From Methyloligella sp. (lineage in GTDB: Bacteria; Pseudomonadota; Alphaproteobacteria; Rhizobiales; JALUTE01): a DNA stretch of 19,750 nt. The position numbers and the translations under genes were made by a program. This document shows positions 1 through 7,202 of this stretch, piece after piece. The stretch covers positions 1 through 19,750 of the forward strand of contig JALUTE010000499.1 of NCBI GenBank assembly GCA_027058255.1, written 5' to 3'. Numbering within the stretch: position 1 is the stretch's first letter; each line of letters begins with the position of its first letter. A model generated the notes under the pieces. It ran no database searches and was not told the origin of the DNA. It saw only the letters and a list, made by a program, of their open reading frames with translations.

Positions 1-1175
1 CCACCCGCCCGCCCTTCGACTGGGCCGATCCCTTCCGCCTCGACGACCAGCTCCGCGAGGAGGAGCGGCTCGTTGCCGAGACGGCCCGGCGTTTCGCCGA
101 GGACAAGCTCGCGCCCCGCATCCTCGAGGCCTTCCGCAGCGAGACCTTCGATCCCGCCATCATGCGCGAGATGGGCGAGTTGGGCCTTCTGGCCATCACC
201 CTGCCCGAGGCCTGGGGCGGGTCGGACCAGGGCTATGTCGCCTATGGGCTCGCTGCGCGGGAGGTGGAGCGGATCGACTCGGGCTATCGCTCGGCCATGA
301 GCGTGCAGTCGAGTCTCGTCATCTGGCCCATCTTCGCCTATGGCTCCGAGGCGCAGAAGGCGCGCTTCCTGCCGGGCCTTGCCAGCGGCGAGACCATCGG
401 CTGCTTCGGCCTGACGGAGCCCGATGCCGGGTCCGATCCGGGCGCCATGCGCACCAAGGCCCGCAAGGTGGAGGGCGGCTGGGTCCTCGACGGCGCCAAG
501 ACCTGGATCTCCAACGCGCCCATCGCCGACATCGCCATCGTCTGGGCCAAGGACGAGGCCGGCACCGTGCGCGGCTTCATCGTCGAGCGCGGCATGGCGG
601 GCTTCTCAACGCCCAAGATCGAGGGCAAGTTCTCGTTGCGCGCCTCGATCACCGGTGAGATCGTGCTCGAGGGGGTGCGCGTGCCCGATGAAAATCTGCT
701 TGCGGGCGTCTCGGGCCTCAAGGGCCCGTTCGGTTGCCTCAACCGGGCGCGCTACGGCATTGTCTGGGGCGCCATGGGGGCGGCGGAGGCCTGCTGGCAC
801 GCGGCTCGGCGCTACACGCTGGAGCGCAGGCAGTTCGGCCGTCCGCTCGCGGCCAATCAGCTCATCCAGAAGAAGCTCGCCGACATGCAGACCGAGATCG
901 CCCTGGGGCTCCAGGGGGCGCTGCGCCTCGGGCGGATGATGGACGAGGGGCGCGCAGCGCCGGAGCTCGTCTCCCTCATGAAGCGCAACAATTGCGGCAA
1001 GGCGCTCGCCATCGCCCGCGAGGCCCGCGACATGCATGGCGGCAACGGAATCGTGGACGAGTTCGGCGTCATCCGGCACATGCTCAATCTCGAGACCGTC
1101 AACACCTATGAGGGCACCCACGACATCCATGCCCTCGTCCTCGGCCGTGCCCAGACGGGCATCGCCGCCTTTTGA
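1..1175 (+). CDS. gcdH: Glutaryl-CoA dehydrogenase, 5'-truncated by the window edge
   Basis: This flavoprotein of the acyl-CoA dehydrogenase family oxidises and decarboxylates glutaryl-CoA to crotonyl-CoA in lysine, hydroxylysine and tryptophan breakdown. The reading frame is open from base 3, and the start lies before the window. The first visible residues, TRPPFDWADPFRLDDQLREE, match the usual N-terminus of the family, so only a few residues are missing. Family-specific stretches are GYRSAMSVQSSLV, the substrate-binding Arg-Ser of glutaryl-CoA dehydrogenases, then GCFGLTEPDAGSDPG, GKFSLRASITGEI and RQFGRPLAANQLIQKKLADM. Near the C-terminus is NTYEGTHDIHALVLGRA, with the catalytic Glu encoded at 1110-1112. 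The Arg and this Glu separate it from generic acyl-CoA dehydrogenases. It converges on the minus-strand Uma2 gene with a 47-base gap. Confidence 0.95.
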   Translation, partial: TRPPFDWADPFRLDDQLREEERLVAETARRFAEDKLAPRILEAFRSETFDPAIMREMGELGLLAITLPEAWGGSDQGYVAYGLAAREVERIDSGYRSAMSVQSSLVIWPIFAYGSEAQKARFLPGLASGETIGCFGLTEPDAGSDPGAMRTKARKVEGGWVLDGAKTWISNAPIADIAIVWAKDEAGTVRGFIVERGMAGFSTPKIEGKFSLRASITGEIVLEGVRVPDENLLAGVSGLKGPFGCLNRARYGIVWGAMGAAEACWHAARRYTLERRQFGRPLAANQLIQKKLADMQTEIALGLQGALRLGRMMDEGRAAPELVSLMKRNNCGKALAIAREARDMHGGNGIVDEFGVIRHMLNLETVNTYEGTHDIHALVLGRAQTGIAAF

Positions 1176-1222
1176 GGCCTGCGCGCGTCCGACAGGGGAG
1201 CGAGACGGCAAACCGAACGGTT

Positions 1223-1825
1223 CTATCGCTGATCGAGCTCGGCAAGGCGCATGGAGAGGTCCGGCACGGCCTGCGGGCTGAGACGCGCCTCCGGTCCATG
1301 CTCCGAGATCGTCCGATAGCCTCCCGCCTGCGGGTCGCGGTGCACCCAGGTCCGGCGCCTCACCGCGTCGATCACCCAGAGCTCGGCGATCCCGAAGCCG
1401 GCATAGAGCTCGGCCTTGCGGCCACGATCGAAGGCAAGGCTCGTATCGGCAATCTCGACGACGAGAAGCGCCGTCTCGGCGCTGAGCCCCGCAATGCCGC
1501 TCTCGACCGGATAGACCACCACATCCGGCTCCAGATAGGTGTCCTCGGAGAGGCAAAACGTCGTCTCCGGCACGAGCATGACATGATCGGGGCGACTGCG
1601 ATACCAATGATCGAGAAGCCACGCCTTCAGCACCTCGTGGTGATTGCCCTTGGGTGACATGGGCACCAACTCCCCCCCGATGAGCTCGACCCGCTCGTCC
1701 TCCTGCATGAGTCCCAGCTCGACCATCCGCTCCACCTCGCGCACGGTGAAGCGGCGCCGGGCGAGCCCCTCGGCGGCGCGCGTCGTTCTCGAAGGCGGTG
1801 GTGCGATTCCAGTCATGGCCGACAT
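1223..1825 (-). CDS. Uma2-family (DUF820) endonuclease-fold protein
   Basis: This 200-residue protein belongs to the Uma2/DUF820 family, which has a PD-(D/E)XK nuclease-like fold. The cellular role of the family is poorly known. The N-terminal RRFTVREVERMVELGLMQED and the next stretch ERVELIGGELVPMSP are typical. The candidate active-site residues are Asp101 in LEPDVVVYP, Glu124 in LVVEIADTSL and Lys137 in RGRKAELYA. Next comes the family signature GFGIAELWVIDA. All three residues are present, so it is probably not degenerate. It lies 90 bases downstream of the DUF937 gene on the same strand, possibly co-transcribed. No clear Shine-Dalgarno precedes the chosen ATG, and Met4 is a possible alternative start. 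The family is well matched, but a nuclease function is inferred. Confidence 0.85.
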   Translation of the reverse strand: MSAMTGIAPPPSRTTRAAEGLARRRFTVREVERMVELGLMQEDERVELIGGELVPMSPKGNHHEVLKAWLLDHWYRSRPDHVMLVPETTFCLSEDTYLEPDVVVYPVESGIAGLSAETALLVVEIADTSLAFDRGRKAELYAGFGIAELWVIDAVRRRTWVHRDPQAGGYRTISEHGPEARLSPQAVPDLSMRLAELDQR

Positions 1826-1915
1826 GATAACCGAAGGACCAGGCCCCTTCCAGCGACCGTCCCCATTCGCGACCCTTGCACCTGCGCCCTTGCCCGCACG
1901 CCCGCACGCGCAGCC

Positions 1916-2521
1916 TCAGGCGGCGGCGCCGCCATTGGTGCCCCGGAAGAGCGAGGATATGAGATCGCCGACCCCGCCCGGAGCCGTGGGCAGGGATCCG
2001 GCGCGCACCGAATCGGCCGCGACGGCAAAAGGATTGCGCAGGGCCGGGCCATAGGCCGGATTGCCGGCGCAGCGGGACAAGGCGTCGCGCAGGGATTGCT
2101 CCGCCTGCTGAGCAAAGACACCCATGGCGAGCACCGCCAGATGGGGCGCCATGAGCGCCAGCACCCCCCGATCGACACCGCTTTCGGCTTCGATGCGCGC
2201 AAGGGTTTCGTCGTCCAGCGTGCGTGCCCCTTCTGCCCCGATCATGGCTTGCAGCGTCCGCCATCCACGCTCCTGAGCCGTCCGGTCGCGAAACAGGGCG
2301 GGATTGTCGCACAATGTCTGGTAACGCCCCTCCGCAAGCAGGTCGAGAAGCGCGAGCAGCCCGTCGGGCTTGTCGATCTCGCGTCTGAGACCCTCGGTGA
2401 GAATGGGGAGAAGATGCAGGACGGCGCGAGCGGCTTCCTCTTCGCCGATGTTCAGCCGCCGCCCCAGATTGGCGAAGGCCTGACCGCCCTGTGCGGCGGC
2501 GACCAACCGATAAAGGCGCAT
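1916..2521 (-). CDS. DUF937 domain-containing protein
   Basis: A protein of 201 residues resembling DUF937 proteins, whose function is unknown. The N-terminal MRLYRLVAAAQGGQAFANLG, followed by helical LNIGEEEAARAVLHLLPIL, is the first typical element. A second helical element, SGVDRGVLALMAPHLAVLAM, lies around residues 114-133. The tail is Gly/Ala/Pro-rich. No signal peptide or membrane segment is evident. I chose the ATG at 2521 because GAGGAG lies 9 bases upstream on the minus strand and because DUF937 similarity begins there. An upstream in-frame ATG at 2575 would add 18 residues. It is divergent from the PAN-repeat genes and lies upstream of the Uma2 gene on the same strand. Confidence 0.75.
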   Translation of the reverse strand: MRLYRLVAAAQGGQAFANLGRRLNIGEEEAARAVLHLLPILTEGLRREIDKPDGLLALLDLLAEGRYQTLCDNPALFRDRTAQERGWRTLQAMIGAEGARTLDDETLARIEAESGVDRGVLALMAPHLAVLAMGVFAQQAEQSLRDALSRCAGNPAYGPALRNPFAVAADSVRAGSLPTAPGGVGDLISSLFRGTNGGAAA

Positions 2522-2530
2522 GGCCCGGCT

Positions 2531-2536
2531 CTCCTC
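2531..2536 (-). promoter_or_regulatory. Ribosome binding site deciding the DUF937 start
   Basis: On the minus strand this reads GAGGAG and sits 9 bases before the ATG at 2521. The longer start at 2575 has only a weak GAGG far upstream. This supports the shorter protein. Confidence 0.55.
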
Positions 2537-2966
2537 GACACGCAGTACAAACATGCGGAGCGTTGTCGCAAACATTACGCCACATCCTCAGTTAAGCGCA
2601 AGCAAATCCTCCAATCCGAGCGAGATTAGGTCGCCCAAGACAATGATTCCGCGCGGCATACGAGCATCGCATACGCTGCCGGCGCGGGAGAAGCGGTGCC
2701 TCGACGCCATGGATTGGCGAGCAACGGCCATGTCTTCCTGCCAGCACTGGGAAGCTTGCGGGATATTGGCATCTGCAACACATGTGATACAGTCACGCTC
2801 TTGTCGCATTCCGAGGCGCATATTGGCGCAATGTTTCGTGGAGTTGCGCAATCCGTCACCGCATTACTCGCTCTGCAGCGGGAGAGGTGCCACGAGGAAC
2901 GAAGATGGCTTGGATCGGAGGCAACCGGAACAATGATGACGGTGGTGTTCCGGGTGACATCTGACA

Positions 2967-2974
2967 AAGGGAGG
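2967..2974 (+). promoter_or_regulatory. Ribosome binding site deciding the first PAN-repeat start
   Basis: AAGGGAGG ends 6 bases before a GTG at 2981. The ATG at 2990 would be 15 bases from this site and has only a short GAGGGG immediately before it. This favours GTG as the start. Confidence 0.6.
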
Positions 2975-2980
2975 AAGAGC

Positions 2981-3961
2981 GTGAGGGGCATGACGAACCG
3001 ACTGCGCAGCCGGGCGGGGCTTGCGATGGCGCTGTTTCTGCTGGCGGCGACGGGCTTGAGCGCGGATGCGGCCGCTGACGAGCAAGACACCGCACGCTGG
3101 GGAGGCGATTACAAGATCTTCAGGCTGAACGGCGGCGCTCGGGCCTGCGAGCGAGCTTGCGAGAAGGACTGGAGCTGCCGCGCCTGGACCTTCATCAGAC
3201 CGGCAAGCCAGTGCCGGTTGAAATACACCGTGCCGCCTCCGGCCGACAATCCGTGCTGCGTGAGCGGCGTCAAGCGCGTCGCCGACTCCGGCCCCGAAAC
3301 GCAGGAGCGCCGCTGTGCCGCCTTCGCCAATCGTGCGATCGAGCAACAGGAGCAGAACCTCGCCGAGCGGTGCGGCTACACCGGCCCGCTCTGGCATCTC
3401 AACTATGGCCGCCACTATCGCCGTTGCCTCTCGCTCGGCCCGGCGGAGCGGCGCGCCGAGCGCGTGGAGCGCCGCGACGCCCTCAAGGCCTGCATCCAGT
3501 ATGCGGACCGAAGCCGCCGGCTGGAGTGCGATCACTATGCCCGCCTCGCGGTGGCCCAGTTGAGGACCAACCAGGACAATGCGTGTGGCCTGACCGGCCG
3601 GCGATGGAGCGGGCGCTATCAGCGTCACTTCGACTGGTGCATGGGCGCGCAGCGCGCCGTGCGCTGGGACGAGGCCGCCCGGCGCGAGGCAGGGCTCGCC
3701 CGCTGCCTCGCCGGTTTCGCCGGCCCGCGCAACCAGGCCTGTGCGGATTTCGCGCGAATTCTCGTCAAGCAGTTCCGCAAGAACGAGAAATATCGCTGCG
3801 GGCGCAGCGGCCCCCACTGGCATGGCGACGAGGCCCGCCACTATCTCTGGTGCACCCAGAACAGCCCGGCGGCGCGCGAGCGGGTCATGCGGCGCCATCG
3901 CAAGGCGATCAAGAAGTGCAAGAGCGTGGGGCGTGCCCTCAAATTCATCTTCAAGTTCTAG
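2981..3961 (+). CDS. Exported PAN-domain protein with three Cys-rich 70-residue repeats
   Basis: This 326-residue exported protein has no assignable function. Residues 1 to about 30 form a signal peptide with core LAMALFLLAATGLS. Residues 41-100 resemble a PAN/Apple domain: GGDYKIFRLNGGARACERAC, Cys56, Cys60, Cys66, Cys78 and a CC pair at 92-93 in NPCCVSGVKR. Three tandem units starting at Cys112, Cys183 and Cys254 follow. Each has Cys at unit positions 1, 20, 38 and 60, Trp at 27 and His at 34. The spacing suggests two disulfides per unit, so oxidative folding in the periplasm or outside the cell is likely. PAN domains often bind protein or carbohydrate, and a binding role is inferred from that alone. 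The C-terminus is basic. A paralogue starts 30 bases downstream, so an operon is likely. Start alternatives are ATG 2990 and the longer frame from 2696. Confidence 0.85.
   Translation: MRGMTNRLRSRAGLAMALFLLAATGLSADAAADEQDTARWGGDYKIFRLNGGARACERACEKDWSCRAWTFIRPASQCRLKYTVPPPADNPCCVSGVKRVADSGPETQERRCAAFANRAIEQQEQNLAERCGYTGPLWHLNYGRHYRRCLSLGPAERRAERVERRDALKACIQYADRSRRLECDHYARLAVAQLRTNQDNACGLTGRRWSGRYQRHFDWCMGAQRAVRWDEAARREAGLARCLAGFAGPRNQACADFARILVKQFRKNEKYRCGRSGPHWHGDEARHYLWCTQNSPAARERVMRRHRKAIKKCKSVGRALKFIFKF
3314..3961 (+). repeat. Array of three 70-residue C4WH units (protein-level repeat)
   Basis: Units begin at bases 3314, 3527 and 3740, a period of 71 codons. Invariant residues in every unit are Cys1, Ala5, Cys20-Gly21, Trp27, His34, Cys38 and Cys60. 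Position 4 is Tyr or Phe and position 15 is Asn. The units are diverged at the DNA level, so this array is older than the duplication in the next gene. Confidence 0.85.
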
Positions 3962-3978
3962 GGGCGCGCACCAATCAT

Positions 3979-3985
3979 GGGAGGG
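3979..3985 (+). promoter_or_regulatory. Ribosome binding site deciding the second PAN-repeat start
   Basis: GGGAGGG sits 6 bases before the ATG at 3992. An in-frame ATG at 3977 overlaps this site and has no good site of its own, so the shorter start is preferred. Confidence 0.65.
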
Positions 3986-3991
3986 AACGGG

Positions 3992-5629
3992 ATGCGTTCG
4001 ATTGCAACCGCCGCACTGGCGGCCATCGCCTTTGCCGTCGCTCTGACCACAGGGCAGGAGCCTGCTCGGGCACAGCCGATGCAGGACACCATCATCCACT
4101 GGGGTGACTACAGCATTTTCAAGACCGAGGGCGGTTGGCGATCCTGTCGCCGTGCCTGCGCGAGCGATCCGCGCTGCAAGGCGTGGACCTATCTGCGCCG
4201 AGCGCGCCAGTGCCGTCTCAAGCACAGCCGGGGCGTCGAGCTTGCCAACCCCTGCTGCGTATCCGGCTATAAGCGCGTCGCGGCGTCACCTGCAGGCCGT
4301 CGGACCAAGCAGGCGTTCTGCGCCGACTATGCCGAGCAGGCGGTTCTGCGCCAGGATGAGAACCGCGCCGAGCGTTGCGGCTATCGCGGACGGCGCTGGA
4401 GCGACGATTATCTCGCCCATTATCGCTGGTGCCTCCGGGCCCGCCCGCGCCAGGCGGACGCCGAATCCCAGATCCGCACCGACGCGATCGAGCAGTGCCG
4501 CGCGACACGCGGCGGGACACGGCGCGCCAAATGCGAGCACTATGCGCGAACCGCCGTCGTTCAGGCCGAATCCAATCGCAAGGCCCGATGCGGCTTCCGC
4601 GGCGGGCGCTGGTCCGACGAGCGCCAGCGCCATTTCCGCTGGTGCATGACTGCCGGCGAGCAGGCGCCGGCCGAGGAGTTCCGCGTGCGCCAGAACATGC
4701 TCAAGAGCTGTTTTGCACAGGGCGGCGCGATCAATCAGGCTTGCCAGAGCTACGCAGGACAGGCCGTGCGCCAATACCAGGCGAGCGTGCAGGAGAATTG
4801 CGGCTTCCCGAACAAGGCCCGCTGGCATGCCAGCAATTGGCGCCATTACCAGTGGTGCCTGAATGCCAGCCCGCGCGCGCGCCGTGCCGAGACGCGGGCG
4901 CGTCGCATAGCGCTCGAGCGGTGCCGCGACCGGCGGGCGCAGCGGCGCGCCTGCCGCGCCTATGCGGACCGGGCGCTCGCCCAGATCCGGCGCTCCAACG
5001 CCAATGGTTGCGGCTATGACGGCCCGCATTGGAGCCTGCGGCGCGCCGACCATGTGCGCTGGTGCATGACCAATGGCCTCGCCGCGGCAGAGCGTACCGA
5101 AGGCGAGCGGGAGGCGGCCATTCGCACATGCGTGGCGGGCCGCGAGGTGATACCCGCGCCGATACCGCCGAGGCGCCTGAGGGCGCAATGCCGCGCCTAT
5201 GCGGACCGGGCGCTCGCCCAGATCCGGCGCTCCAACGCCAATGGTTGCGGCTATGACGGCCCGCACTGGAGCCTGCGGCGCGCCGACCATGTGCGCTGGT
5301 GCATGACCAATGGCCTCGCCGCGGCGGAGCGCACCGAAGGCGAGCGGGAGGCGGCCATCGGCTCCTGCCTCGCCAAGCGCCCGCGCGGCCCCTCCCGGGC
5401 GGCGATCGAGTGCGGCGCCTATGCCGAGCGGGCCGTGCGCGCCAATGCGTTCAATGAGCGCTACGAGTGCGGCTTCACCAATCGGAGGCGCTGGCGTGCG
5501 GACCAGGACTGGCACTACCGGACCTGCCTGACCATGACCCCGGCGGAGCGGGCCGAGAATGAGCGCATACGGCGCCGGGCAGTTCAGCGCTGTGCGGTCA
5601 AACGCGGCGCGACGCCGCCCGCGCTCTGA
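3992..5629 (+). CDS. Exported PAN-domain protein with six Cys-rich 70-residue repeats
   Basis: A protein of 545 residues, paralogous to its upstream neighbour. Residues 1-27 form a signal peptide ending EPARA before QP. Residues 37-96 form the PAN/Apple-like domain, with Cys52, Cys56, Cys62, Cys74 and the CC pair at 88-89 in ANPCCVSGYKR. Six repeat units start at Cys110, 181, 251, 321, 400 and 474. All keep four Cys, one Trp and one His. Units three and six have one extra residue before the Trp. Units four and five are nearly identical, with only synonymous changes. The protein is very rich in Arg and Cys and has no transmembrane segment beyond the signal, so it is likely periplasmic or released. 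Function is unknown. The repeat number differs from the neighbour (six against three), suggesting that array length is evolutionarily free. A hairpin terminator follows at 5668. Confidence 0.85.
   Translation: MRSIATAALAAIAFAVALTTGQEPARAQPMQDTIIHWGDYSIFKTEGGWRSCRRACASDPRCKAWTYLRRARQCRLKHSRGVELANPCCVSGYKRVAASPAGRRTKQAFCADYAEQAVLRQDENRAERCGYRGRRWSDDYLAHYRWCLRARPRQADAESQIRTDAIEQCRATRGGTRRAKCEHYARTAVVQAESNRKARCGFRGGRWSDERQRHFRWCMTAGEQAPAEEFRVRQNMLKSCFAQGGAINQACQSYAGQAVRQYQASVQENCGFPNKARWHASNWRHYQWCLNASPRARRAETRARRIALERCRDRRAQRRACRAYADRALAQIRRSNANGCGYDGPHWSLRRADHVRWCMTNGLAAAERTEGEREAAIRTCVAGREVIPAPIPPRRLRAQCRAYADRALAQIRRSNANGCGYDGPHWSLRRADHVRWCMTNGLAAAERTEGEREAAIGSCLAKRPRGPSRAAIECGAYAERAVRANAFNERYECGFTNRRRWRADQDWHYRTCLTMTPAERAENERIRRRAVQRCAVKRGATPPAL
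4952..5121 (+). repeat. Direct repeat copy 1 (170 bp), recent internal duplication
   Basis: These 170 bases match 5189-5358 with only three differences. All three are third-position and silent (His CAT/CAC, Ala GCA/GCG, Arg CGT/CGC). The offset is 237 bases, or 79 codons, so the frame is kept. Confidence 0.9.
5189..5358 (+). repeat. Direct repeat copy 2 (170 bp), recent internal duplication
   Basis: Partner of the copy at 4952-5121, with three silent differences in 170 bases. The 67-base spacer between the copies encodes a Pro/Arg-rich linker that other units lack. The high identity makes slippage or recombination between copies, and hence length variation among strains, likely. Confidence 0.9.
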
Positions 5630-5667
5630 CGGACGGCCGGTCGCGTCGTGTTGGCGCGCGTGACGGC

Positions 5668-5695
5668 GCTGCGGCGCCCTTCGGGGTGCCGCAGC
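5668..5695 (+). terminator. UUCG-tetraloop hairpin, probable terminator of the PAN-repeat operon
   Basis: A 12-bp stem (GCTGCGGCGCCC with GGGTGCCGCAGC, one G-U pair) encloses a TTCG loop closed by C-G. It lies 39 bases after the stop of the second PAN-repeat gene and about 140 bases before lspA. No T-run follows, so efficiency as an intrinsic terminator is uncertain. Confidence 0.6.
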
Positions 5696-5832
5696 AAGTC
5701 TTGCCTGGCCTCCGCCACGGCCCTTGAGGCGCTGCCCCAACACGCCGGGCGCAGCCGGCGCCGGCGCGTCACATCGCAATCGACCGGCCGCTGCCCCTTG
5801 ACGGCGCGCGCCCAATCGCTACACCAGCAGCC

Positions 5833-6354
5833 ATGGCACCAAAGCGCATCGCAGCCGCCCTATGGGGGCGCTTCTCCGGCCTGGGGCTTGCCATGGCCGC
5901 AATGGCCCTGGCCATCGACCAGGGCTACAAATGGTGGATGCTCGCGGTCTACCGCATTCAGGAGCGCGGGCGCGTGACCGTGACACCTTTTCTCGACCTC
6001 ATCTTCGTCAAGAACACCGGCATCTCCTACGGGCTCTTTTCCCAGGATGGCACCGCCGGCCAGCTCGTGCTCATCGCCATTGCCCTCGTGGCGAGCCTCG
6101 CCCTGACGGTCTGGCTGGCCCGGGCCGAGACACGGCTCGTCGCCGCCTCGGTCGGCCTCATCATTGGCGGCGCCCTTGCCAATGCCATCGACCGGGCGCT
6201 CCATGGGGGAGTTGCGGATTTCTTCTCGCTGCATGCGTTCGGTTTCTACTGGTATGTCTTCAACCTCGCGGATGTGGCCATTGTTGCGGGCGTGGTCGGC
6301 CTCCTGTATGACTTGGCTGTGCCGAATCGCGAAGACGCCTCAAATGCGACATAA
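5833..6354 (+). CDS. lspA: Lipoprotein signal peptidase (signal peptidase II)
   Basis: This inner-membrane aspartyl protease cleaves the signal peptide of prolipoproteins just before the lipidated Cys. The 173-residue length is normal for the family. The conserved blocks are all present: Asp29 and Lys33 in AIDQGYKWWM, then FVKNTGISYGLF at 58-69. Catalytic Asp120 lies in GGALANAIDR and catalytic Asp147 in YVFNLADVAI. GGVADF lies between the two aspartates. Hydrophobic stretches fit four membrane segments. No clear Shine-Dalgarno precedes the ATG. The next gene encodes a lipoprotein, a plausible substrate, and the two M16 proteases follow. This order is familiar from other alphaproteobacteria. 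Confidence 0.95.
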   Translation: MAPKRIAAALWGRFSGLGLAMAAMALAIDQGYKWWMLAVYRIQERGRVTVTPFLDLIFVKNTGISYGLFSQDGTAGQLVLIAIALVASLALTVWLARAETRLVAASVGLIIGGALANAIDRALHGGVADFFSLHAFGFYWYVFNLADVAIVAGVVGLLYDLAVPNREDASNAT

Positions 6355-6496
6355 ATTCGAGCCCTGATCGGCTCGAAGCCATTGAAGGGGCGCTACCGGC
6401 ACGCGACCATTGCGCGGCGCGGGCGCGATCGCACCGCGTCCGGCATGGGACGCCGGGACGGAACCTCGGGGACGGGACCCGTGACGGGATGAATAC

Positions 6497-6503
6497 AGGG
6501 GAG
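6497..6503 (+). promoter_or_regulatory. Possible ribosome binding site for the lipoprotein gene
   Basis: AGGGGAG ends 9 bases before the ATG at 6513. It gives moderate support for that start over the ATGs at 6489 and 6552. Confidence 0.4.
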
Positions 6504-6512
6504 CTTGGGGAC

Positions 6513-7034
6513 ATGCGCAGGGGCGGACATGCACGCTTTGGGCGAGCCTCCATGCGTTGGACCGCGCGCCTTGCAACCCTCATTGTGGCGGGCGCCTTTC
6601 TCGCAGGCTGCGGCTATGACGTTCAGCTCGAGGGCAAGGTCTTCGATGCCATCGGCCTCGGCACCAACTCCAAGAAGGCGCATCTCGAGCCCAAGCTGGC
6701 CCCGCGCAGCGGCCTCGTGCCACCGCCGGACACCGCGCGCCTTCCGCCGCCAGGCGCCGCAGGCGGCACGGCCGTGGCCAATGCGCCGGCAAGCTGGCCG
6801 GTCGATCCCGAGGTCCGGGCTGCGGCTCTGGAGGCCGATCGCAAGCGCCAGCTTCGCAAATATTGCGAGAGCCAGAATTGGCGTCGCGCCGTCGATGGGG
6901 ATCGCTTGCCCGACACCATCGACCCGAAATGCCGCGGCTTCGCGCACGAGATGATCAACAAGGCCATGGCCGAACAGCGCGCCCAGCACGACCGCAATGT
7001 GGGGCCCGAGAAGGATTCCGTCTTCAAGCCGTGA
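6513..7034 (+). CDS. Small lipoprotein downstream of lspA
   Basis: A predicted lipoprotein of 173 residues without a known function. A lipobox, FLAGC, puts the lipidated Cys at residue 33, preceded by a hydrophobic core LATLIVAGAFLAG. The mature part begins GYDVQLEGKVFDAIGLG, continues through a Pro-rich linker (PPPDTARLPPPGAAGG) and ends in a charged helical region with two Cys (KYCESQNW and DPKCRGFAHEM). The start is uncertain. ATG 6513 has a fair Shine-Dalgarno, ATG 6489 adds 8 residues, and ATG 6552 would give a compact signal peptide with Cys at position 20. It lies between lspA and the M16 genes and is probably part of the same operon. No glycine follows the Cys at the +2 sorting position other than the usual one, so outer-membrane delivery is possible. 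Confidence 0.8.
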   Translation: MRRGGHARFGRASMRWTARLATLIVAGAFLAGCGYDVQLEGKVFDAIGLGTNSKKAHLEPKLAPRSGLVPPPDTARLPPPGAAGGTAVANAPASWPVDPEVRAAALEADRKRQLRKYCESQNWRRAVDGDRLPDTIDPKCRGFAHEMINKAMAEQRAQHDRNVGPEKDSVFKP

Positions 7035-7190
7035 TGCCGGCCTTGCAGCGCTTGAGCCGGTGGCATGGCGCCTGCTCGTCACAATGGGCGCAACAGCGCC
7101 ACATCCGTTGGCACGCCGGAATTCGTGCGAGGATTCGATGCGCCCTCGGCCTGGGTGGAATGCCCGCAGCCGCTGGCGCATGACACGGCC

Positions 7191-7196
7191 AGGGAG
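7191..7196 (+). promoter_or_regulatory. Ribosome binding site deciding the first M16 start
   Basis: AGGGAG ends 6 bases before the ATG at 7203. The open frame runs back to 7065 but has no comparable site there, and the later in-frame ATG at 7278 lacks one too. Confidence 0.55.
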
Positions 7197-7202
7197 ACAT
7201 GC

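Larger units (their letters stand above)
2522..2980. other. Divergent intergenic region between DUF937 and PAN-repeat genes
   Basis: This gap of about 460 bases separates two divergent genes, so it should hold promoters for both. I could not identify a convincing -35/-10 pair on either strand. It holds an 8-bp palindrome CACATGTG at 2779-2786. It also holds two similar palindromic elements, TTGGCGCAA at 2823-2831 and TTGCGCAA at 2844-2851, whose starts are 21 bases apart. Short open frames here have no recognisable product. An in-frame extension of the PAN gene reaches back to 2696 but looks non-coding. Confidence 0.5.
4319..5626 (+). repeat. Array of six 70-residue C4WH units (protein-level repeat)
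   Basis: Units start at bases 4319, 4532, 4742, 4952, 5189 and 5411. Lengths between starts are 71, 70, 70, 79 and 74 codons, and the variation falls in the linker after the fourth Cys. The His is followed by Tyr, Phe or Val, then X, then Trp in most units. The last unit has Thr in place of that second Trp. Confidence 0.85.

Noticed and set aside
606..2585. Long minus-strand open frame of 659 codons
   Set aside because: It runs across gcdH and both minus-strand genes in the wrong frame. It has no recognisable motif and an Arg/Gly/Ala-rich composition typical of antisense frames in GC-rich DNA.
2588..2851. Minus-strand frame of 87 codons ending in a hydrophobic stretch (GDLISLGLEDLLALN)
   Set aside because: It lies in the promoter gap, has irregular codon use, no ribosome site and no recognisable family. 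It remains a weak possibility only.
2981..5629. CRISPR-like or mobile-element origin of the repeats in the PAN genes
   Set aside because: The repeats are coding, of about 70 codons, diverged at the DNA level except for one pair, and conserve a protein pattern. There are no terminal inverted repeats or transposase.
7030..7072. Imperfect inverted repeat (ATGCCGGC with GCCGGTGGCAT) after the lipoprotein gene
   Set aside because: It needs a bulge of several bases and has no T-run. Chance is likely in GC-rich sequence.
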